Source: Neisseria yangbaofengii
GTDB taxonomy: Bacteria; Pseudomonadota; Gammaproteobacteria; Burkholderiales; Neisseriaceae
Direction: 5' to 3'
NCBI RefSeq assembly: GCF_014898075.1
Contig: NZ_CP062976.1
Span: 496,001-560,000 of the forward strand
DNA length: 64,000 bases
Positions 60,438 to 64,000 of the stretch are shown here, in pieces. The translations under genes were made by a program, and so were the position numbers. The notes beneath the pieces were generated by a model. The model did no database searches and was not told the DNA's origin. It saw nothing but the letters and a program-made list of their open reading frames with translations. Each line of letters begins with the position of its first letter. Positions within the stretch are counted from its first letter, which is position 1.

Positions 60438-61250
60438 ATGAGCAGCAAACCGCGTTACGCCGTATTCGGCAATCCTGTGCAACACAGCAAATCGCCACAA
60501 ATCCATCAAGAATTTGCCAAACAGGAAAACGTTGCCATTGACTACGACCGCATTTATGCCGAAATCGGCGGATTTGCCGAAGCTGCTGCCGCATTTTTTG
60601 CCGAAGGCGGGCAGGGCGCAAACGTGACCGTGCCGTTTAAATTGGATGCTTTCAATTTTGTTGACGAACATTCCGAGCGCGCTTTGGCCGCCGGTGCGGT
60701 GAACACCATTATTCCTTTGGGCAACGGCAAATTCCGCGGCGACAATAGCGACGGCGTGGGCATGGTTAACGACATCATTCAGGCACAGGGCGTGCCGGTA
60801 GCGGGCAAACGCGTGTTGCTGATTGGGGCAGGCGGCGCGGTGCGCGGCGTGATTCCGGTATTGCAAGGCCATCAACCGGCTGAAATCGTCGTCACCAACC
60901 GCACCCATGCCAAAGCGGAAGAAGTGGCCGGGCGCTTCGGTATTCGCGCCATTGCCATGAGTGAATTACCGGAAAACCATTTCGACATTATCATCAACGG
61001 CACATCGGGCGGCTTAAGCGGCGAATTGCCAGACATCGCACCGGCCGTGTTCGGCGTGTGTGCCTTGGCGTACGACATGGTTTACGGCAAAGATTCCGAA
61101 CCGTTTTTAAAATTTGCCGCCGAATCGGGCGCGCGCCAAACCGCCGACGGCTTGGGCATGCTGGTCGGACAGGCCGCGTTTTCCTACCAATTGTGGCGCG
61201 GTTTCGAGCCGGACATCAAACCTGTGTTTGAATACATGAAAGACTTGTGA
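60438..61250 (+). CDS. aroE: Shikimate dehydrogenase
   Basis: A 270-residue NADPH enzyme reducing 3-dehydroshikimate in aromatic amino acid synthesis. [20 protein letters not shown] binds shikimate; [13 protein letters not shown] has the catalytic Lys; [16 protein letters not shown] and [17 protein letters not shown] bind [18 protein letters not shown] and [20 protein letters not shown] close the site. AAGGAAACCAACC precedes ATG 60438. The mtgA start overlaps its stop. Confidence 0.97.
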   Translation: MSSKPRYAVFGNPVQHSKSPQIHQEFAKQENVAIDYDRIYAEIGGFAEAAAAFFAEGGQGANVTVPFKLDAFNFVDEHSERALAAGAVNTIIPLGNGKFRGDNSDGVGMVNDIIQAQGVPVAGKRVLLIGAGGAVRGVIPVLQGHQPAEIVVTNRTHAKAEEVAGRFGIRAIAMSELPENHFDIIINGTSGGLSGELPDIAPAVFGVCALAYDMVYGKDSEPFLKFAAESGARQTADGLGMLVGQAAFSYQLWRGFEPDIKPVFEYMKDL

Positions 61251-61951
61251 TGTTGCGCATTCTTAAATGGCTGATTGCGCTGCCGGTGGCAGGCTTTATC
61301 TTGTTCAACGCGTATGTGTACGGCAACATCATCACTTACCGCGCCGTCGCGCCGCACCAAACTGCATTTATGAGCATGCGCATGGGCCAGTTCCAGCAAG
61401 AAGGGCGCAGCGAAACGCTGGATTACCGATGGGTGCCGTATGAACGCATTTCGACCAACCTGAAAAAAGCGCTGATTGCTTCGGAAGATGCCAAATTTGC
61501 CGCGCACGACGGTTTTGATTGGAGCGGCATTCAAAACGCCATCAAGCGCAACCAAAAAAGCGGCGAAGTGAAGGCCGGTGGCTCGACCATCAGCCAGCAA
61601 TTGGCGAAAAACCTGTTTCTCAACGACAGCCGCAGCTATATCCGCAAAGCTGAAGAAGCCGCCATTACCGCGATGATGGAAGCCGTGACCGACAAAGACC
61701 GTATTTTCGAGCTGTATCTCAATACCATCGAATGGCATTACGGCGTGTTTGGTGCCGAAGCTGCGTCGCAATATTTCTATAAAAAACCGGCGGCCGAATT
61801 GACCAAACAGCAAGCCGCCAAGCTCGCCGCCCGCGTACCCGCGCCTTTGTTTTACGCCGAAAACCCGAAAAGCAAACGCCTGCACGGTAAAACCAACATT
61901 ATCTTGCGGCGCATGGGTTCGGCAGAATTACCGGTTAGCGATACCGAATAA
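61250..61951 (+). CDS. mtgA: Monofunctional peptidoglycan glycosyltransferase
   Basis: A 233-residue membrane-anchored enzyme polymerising lipid II glycan strands. One N-terminal membrane helix (ILKWLIALPVAGFILFNAYV) precedes a GT51 domain: IASEDAKFAAHDGFDWSGIQ (catalytic Glu), GGSTISQQLAKNLFLNDSRS, RKAEEAAITAMMEAVTDKDR, LYLNTIEWHYGVFGAEAASQ. No transpeptidase domain, so monofunctional. ATG 61250 shares its A with the aroE TGA stop (TGATG), so translation is coupled. Confidence 0.95.
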   Translation: MLRILKWLIALPVAGFILFNAYVYGNIITYRAVAPHQTAFMSMRMGQFQQEGRSETLDYRWVPYERISTNLKKALIASEDAKFAAHDGFDWSGIQNAIKRNQKSGEVKAGGSTISQQLAKNLFLNDSRSYIRKAEEAAITAMMEAVTDKDRIFELYLNTIEWHYGVFGAEAASQYFYKKPAAELTKQQAAKLAARVPAPLFYAENPKSKRLHGKTNIILRRMGSAELPVSDTE

Positions 61952-61975
61952 TGCCAAATCGCTTATTAATGAAAA

Positions 61976-62006
61976 AGGCCGTCTGAACACTATTTTTCAG
62001 ACGGTC
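61976..62006 (+). terminator. DUS terminator of mtgA
   Basis: AAGGCCGTCTGAACA and TTCAGACGGTCTT around a short loop, 25 bp after the mtgA stop. Confidence 0.78.
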
Positions 62007-62104
62007 TTGGTTTTATCATATAGTCACACAAATAAAAATGATAAGCGTTGAGAAGCTTAATCACGCTTGACCTGTTGACCGACGATTCACCGACCGAGAA
62101 GCTT

Positions 62105-62518
62105 ATGGAAAAAATCACACACAGCGCGCACATCAACTTAGCAACCGCGCACAAACTGATTCAATTCGGCATGGAATACGCCGAGCACAAACACCTTCAT
62201 CTCGCCATAGCCATCGTCGATGCCGGTGGTCATCTGCTTGCCTTTGCCCGCATGGACGAAGCCGCTTTAATTTCCATCGATACCGCCGTCAACAAAGCCA
62301 AAACCGCTGTTTACCTGAAAGCCCCATCGAAGCAATTAGCCGACTTTAGCGGTCAAACCGCGCCGCGTATTTTCCCGGCCGATAAGCTCACCGCCCGGCA
62401 AGGTGGCATGCCGTTGCTGCACCAAGGCCGCATGGTCGGTGCCGTAGGCGTGAGTGGTGCTGATGGTGAAAGTGACAACCGTACCGCCGAAATGATTGCC
62501 GCCGCATTTGCCGGATAA
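62105..62518 (+). CDS. GlcG/HbpS family haem-degrading-type protein
   Basis: A 137-residue protein of the GlcG/HbpS family: INLATAHKLIQFGMEYAEHK, HLAIAIVDAGGHLLAFARMD, AALISIDTAVNKAKTAVYLK, FPADKLTARQGGMPLLHQGR, GAVGVSGADGESDNRTAEMI. Family members bind haem or cobalamin or accompany glycolate oxidase; no glc genes are nearby. I use ATG 62105 (MEKITHS); the earlier ATG adds 19 unlikely residues. Single-gene unit closed by a DUS hairpin. Confidence 0.87.
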   Translation: MEKITHSAHINLATAHKLIQFGMEYAEHKHLHLAIAIVDAGGHLLAFARMDEAALISIDTAVNKAKTAVYLKAPSKQLADFSGQTAPRIFPADKLTARQGGMPLLHQGRMVGAVGVSGADGESDNRTAEMIAAAFAG

Positions 62519-62551
62519 GTTGGTTGGTACATAAAAATAAAGCGATACATA

Positions 62552-62580
62552 AGGCCGTCTGAAGTTTCAGACGGCCTTGC
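62552..62580 (+). terminator. AG-DUS terminator
   Basis: AAGGCCGTCTGAAG and TTTCAGACGGCCTT pair shortly after the GlcG/HbpS gene. Another DUS lies at about 62615; the remaining text to 62780 has no recognisable gene. Confidence 0.75.
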
Positions 62581-62782
62581 CGCCTATCGTTGCAACGCCT
62601 TTCCCGACTTTAATAGGCCGTCTGAAAGCAAAAGGCAAACCTCAATCAAGCTGATACTGGCCGCGCTCATGCGTAAGCAGGCCGTGACGGCATTCATGTT
62701 GTTGGCCACAACGGCCAAGACTTCGACAAAGTCCGATACATATGTAAATAAAAAACGCCCTGAATAAATCAGGGAGGCATTG

Positions 62783-62821
62783 TTGCACCGTCAAGAAATG
62801 TAAGCATTATTGACGGTGCAA
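62783..62821. repeat. 12-bp-arm inverted repeat beside a Correia element
   Basis: TTGCACCGTCAA (62783-62794) and TTGACGGTGCAA (62810-62821) with a 15-base loop, ending six bases before the Correia element. It could be a terminator or an IS scar. Confidence 0.5.
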
Positions 62822-62826
62822 TATAC

Positions 62827-62933
62827 TATAGTGAATCCACTTTAAAATAGTACGGCGTTGGTTCGCCCGGCCGTATTATCTATACTGTCTTCGGCTCGCC
62901 GCCTTGTCCTATTTTTAAAGTGAACCCACTATA
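62827..62933. repeat. Correia repeat enclosed element (CREE/NEMIS), 107 bp
   Basis: Begins TATAGTGAATCCACTTTAAA and ends TTTTTAAAGTGAACCCACTATA when read in two pieces; the interior TAGTACGGCGTTGG and GCCGCCTTGTCCT matches the Correia core in reverse. It lies 110 bp upstream of the EamA gene. Confidence 0.9.
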
Positions 62934-63042
62934 TCTTTCCATGGCTTTAAAATAAAACGCTAAAACGCGCAGTCTTGATTCAAATCAAGCGGCTTTATTT
63001 GTATAATAACGGAAAAATACAGCAGCAATAACAAAGGAACAA

Positions 63043-63939
63043 ATGGAGAAGCAGACTATAGGCATGATTCAGATTACTGTGGCGGCGGTGTGTTGGGGTT
63101 CGCTCGGTTTTTTAGGCATTTTGCTCAACCGCGCCGGTTTTGACGGTGTGCAGGTGGCGACTTTGCGCATTGTGATTGCGGCGGCGATTTTGCTGCTGTT
63201 ACTGCCTTATTTCATGCGCTTTTTGTGCGGATTGGACATCAAGCGCTTACCGATGCTGACGGCTCAATCGCTCATTGGCATGTTGGGCATGAGTTTGCTG
63301 TATTTTGCGGCAGTAGCCAAAGTCGGCTCGTCGCTGGCGGTGGCTTTACTGTATACCGCACCGGTATGGAGCTTGATTTTCAGCCGTATGCTGTTGGGTG
63401 AACCGATTACGCGGAAAGCTGCCATGCTTACGGTGGTGGCTGCACTGGGGGTGGGCTTGACCATGGCCGGCGGCATGAGTTTTGATGCGGTCGGGATTAT
63501 GATTGGGCTGGGATCGGGTATTTGCTACGCGCTTTATGGCGTGTTGGGCAAAAAAGTTATGACGGGTGTGCCTCCGATGATGTTGCTGTTTACATCGGTG
63601 ATCATTTCTGCACTGGCTTTGCTGTGTCTGCCTGCTACGCACCAAACCTTGGTGCAATTGGCTGCGCTGGATTTTTCGGTATGGCTGACCGCGTTTGCCT
63701 TGTCTTTGGTTGGCACTATTATTGCATTCGGCTTATTTGTCAAAGGTTTGGAAAAAATGTCTGCCGCCAAAGCCGCTGTGTTTACTGTGTTTGAGCCGTT
63801 TACCGCGGTTATGCTGGCGGTGTTCCTGTTGGGCGAACAATTGGGCGCATTGCAATCGGTGGGTGTGTTTTTGATTATTGCGGTGGCGGTGTTGAATGCG
63901 GTGGGGAAGAAAGAAAAGATGGAACGGGCATTGGGATAA
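63043..63939 (+). CDS. EamA/DMT-family transporter
   Basis: A 298-residue inner-membrane carrier with ten hydrophobic segments in two EamA halves: ITVAAVCWGSLGFLGILLNR and VATLRIVIAAAILLLLLPYF in the first; IMIGLGSGICYALYGVLGKK and GTIIAFGLFVKGLEKMSAAK, AAVFTVFEPFTAVMLAVFLL in the second. The family exports metabolites or amino acids; substrate unknown. AAAGGAACAA precedes ATG 63043. Last gene in the window. Confidence 0.88.
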   Translation: MEKQTIGMIQITVAAVCWGSLGFLGILLNRAGFDGVQVATLRIVIAAAILLLLLPYFMRFLCGLDIKRLPMLTAQSLIGMLGMSLLYFAAVAKVGSSLAVALLYTAPVWSLIFSRMLLGEPITRKAAMLTVVAALGVGLTMAGGMSFDAVGIMIGLGSGICYALYGVLGKKVMTGVPPMMLLFTSVIISALALLCLPATHQTLVQLAALDFSVWLTAFALSLVGTIIAFGLFVKGLEKMSAAKAAVFTVFEPFTAVMLAVFLLGEQLGALQSVGVFLIIAVAVLNAVGKKEKMERALG

Positions 63940-63968
63940 GTGACACCGGCAAACTTTTCACACTTAAA

Positions 63969-63990
63969 TATAGTGGATTCACTATAAAAA
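63969..63990. repeat. Correia-type terminal sequence at the window end
   Basis: TATAGTGGATTCACTATAAA resembles two Correia ends back to back, followed by AAAAGGCCG, probably the start of a DUS cut by the window edge. Confidence 0.55.
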
Positions 63991-64000
63991 TAAAAGGCCG

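Overview
Organism. The window reads as a Neisseria chromosome, probably an animal-associated species. GCCGTCTGAA DNA uptake sequences (DUS), mostly as inverted-repeat terminators, occur throughout. There are two 107-bp Correia elements (CREE) plus fragments, a dRS3 repeat, and a type I-C-style CRISPR array. The housekeeping genes putA, gshA, dusA, cstA, glnA, aroE and mtgA also fit. Species assignment is inference.

Layout. (1) 1-2913: a long CRISPR array, 44 visible repeats, whose leader end and cas genes lie off the left edge. (2) 2938-4122: an eroded IS630-family element joined to a decayed paralogue of an XRE-cupin regulator. (3) 4.4-14.6 kb: an amino-acid uptake and catabolism block: MHS-family symporter, BrnQ, XRE-cupin regulator, DadA-like dehydrogenase, ketimine reductase/ornithine cyclodeaminase-like enzyme and PutA. 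A shared near-palindromic site in front of brnQ and between the regulator and dadA-like gene suggests one regulon. (4) 14.6-47.8 kb: an accessory island. It holds LysR/TetR/HxlR regulators, pirins, short-chain dehydrogenases, NAD(P)H reductases, a Kef-type antiporter, glutathione transferases, an SMR pump, a thioredoxin and an AlbA_2-type ATP-binding protein. It ends in a putative defence operon: AAA ATPase, a 1663-residue NERD-pseudokinase-kinase-SF1 helicase, and a translationally coupled partner. (5) 48-64 kb: ordinary core genes plus a TAXI-type TRAP transporter.

Main observation. Many intergenic gaps of the island carry Pasteurellaceae-type uptake signals (ACAAGCGGT followed by AT-rich text), usually beside a Neisseria AT-type DUS terminator. 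The flanks mainly use AG-type DUS and lack such USS. The helicase gene contains both kinds of signal inside its reading frame. I infer that the island came from a Pasteurellaceae source, passed through an AT-DUS Neisseria, and then entered this host. A 192-bp exact copy of the end of an island lysR gene, stranded beside putA, marks the left border. A dRS3-containing junk stretch before gshA probably marks the right border.

Theme. The island looks like a stress and electrophile-detoxification set (GSTs, Kef antiporter with a KefF-like reductase, pirins, reductases) joined to a defence cassette whose architecture recalls Mokosh type I and PglW-like proteins but is not identical to what I remember of either.
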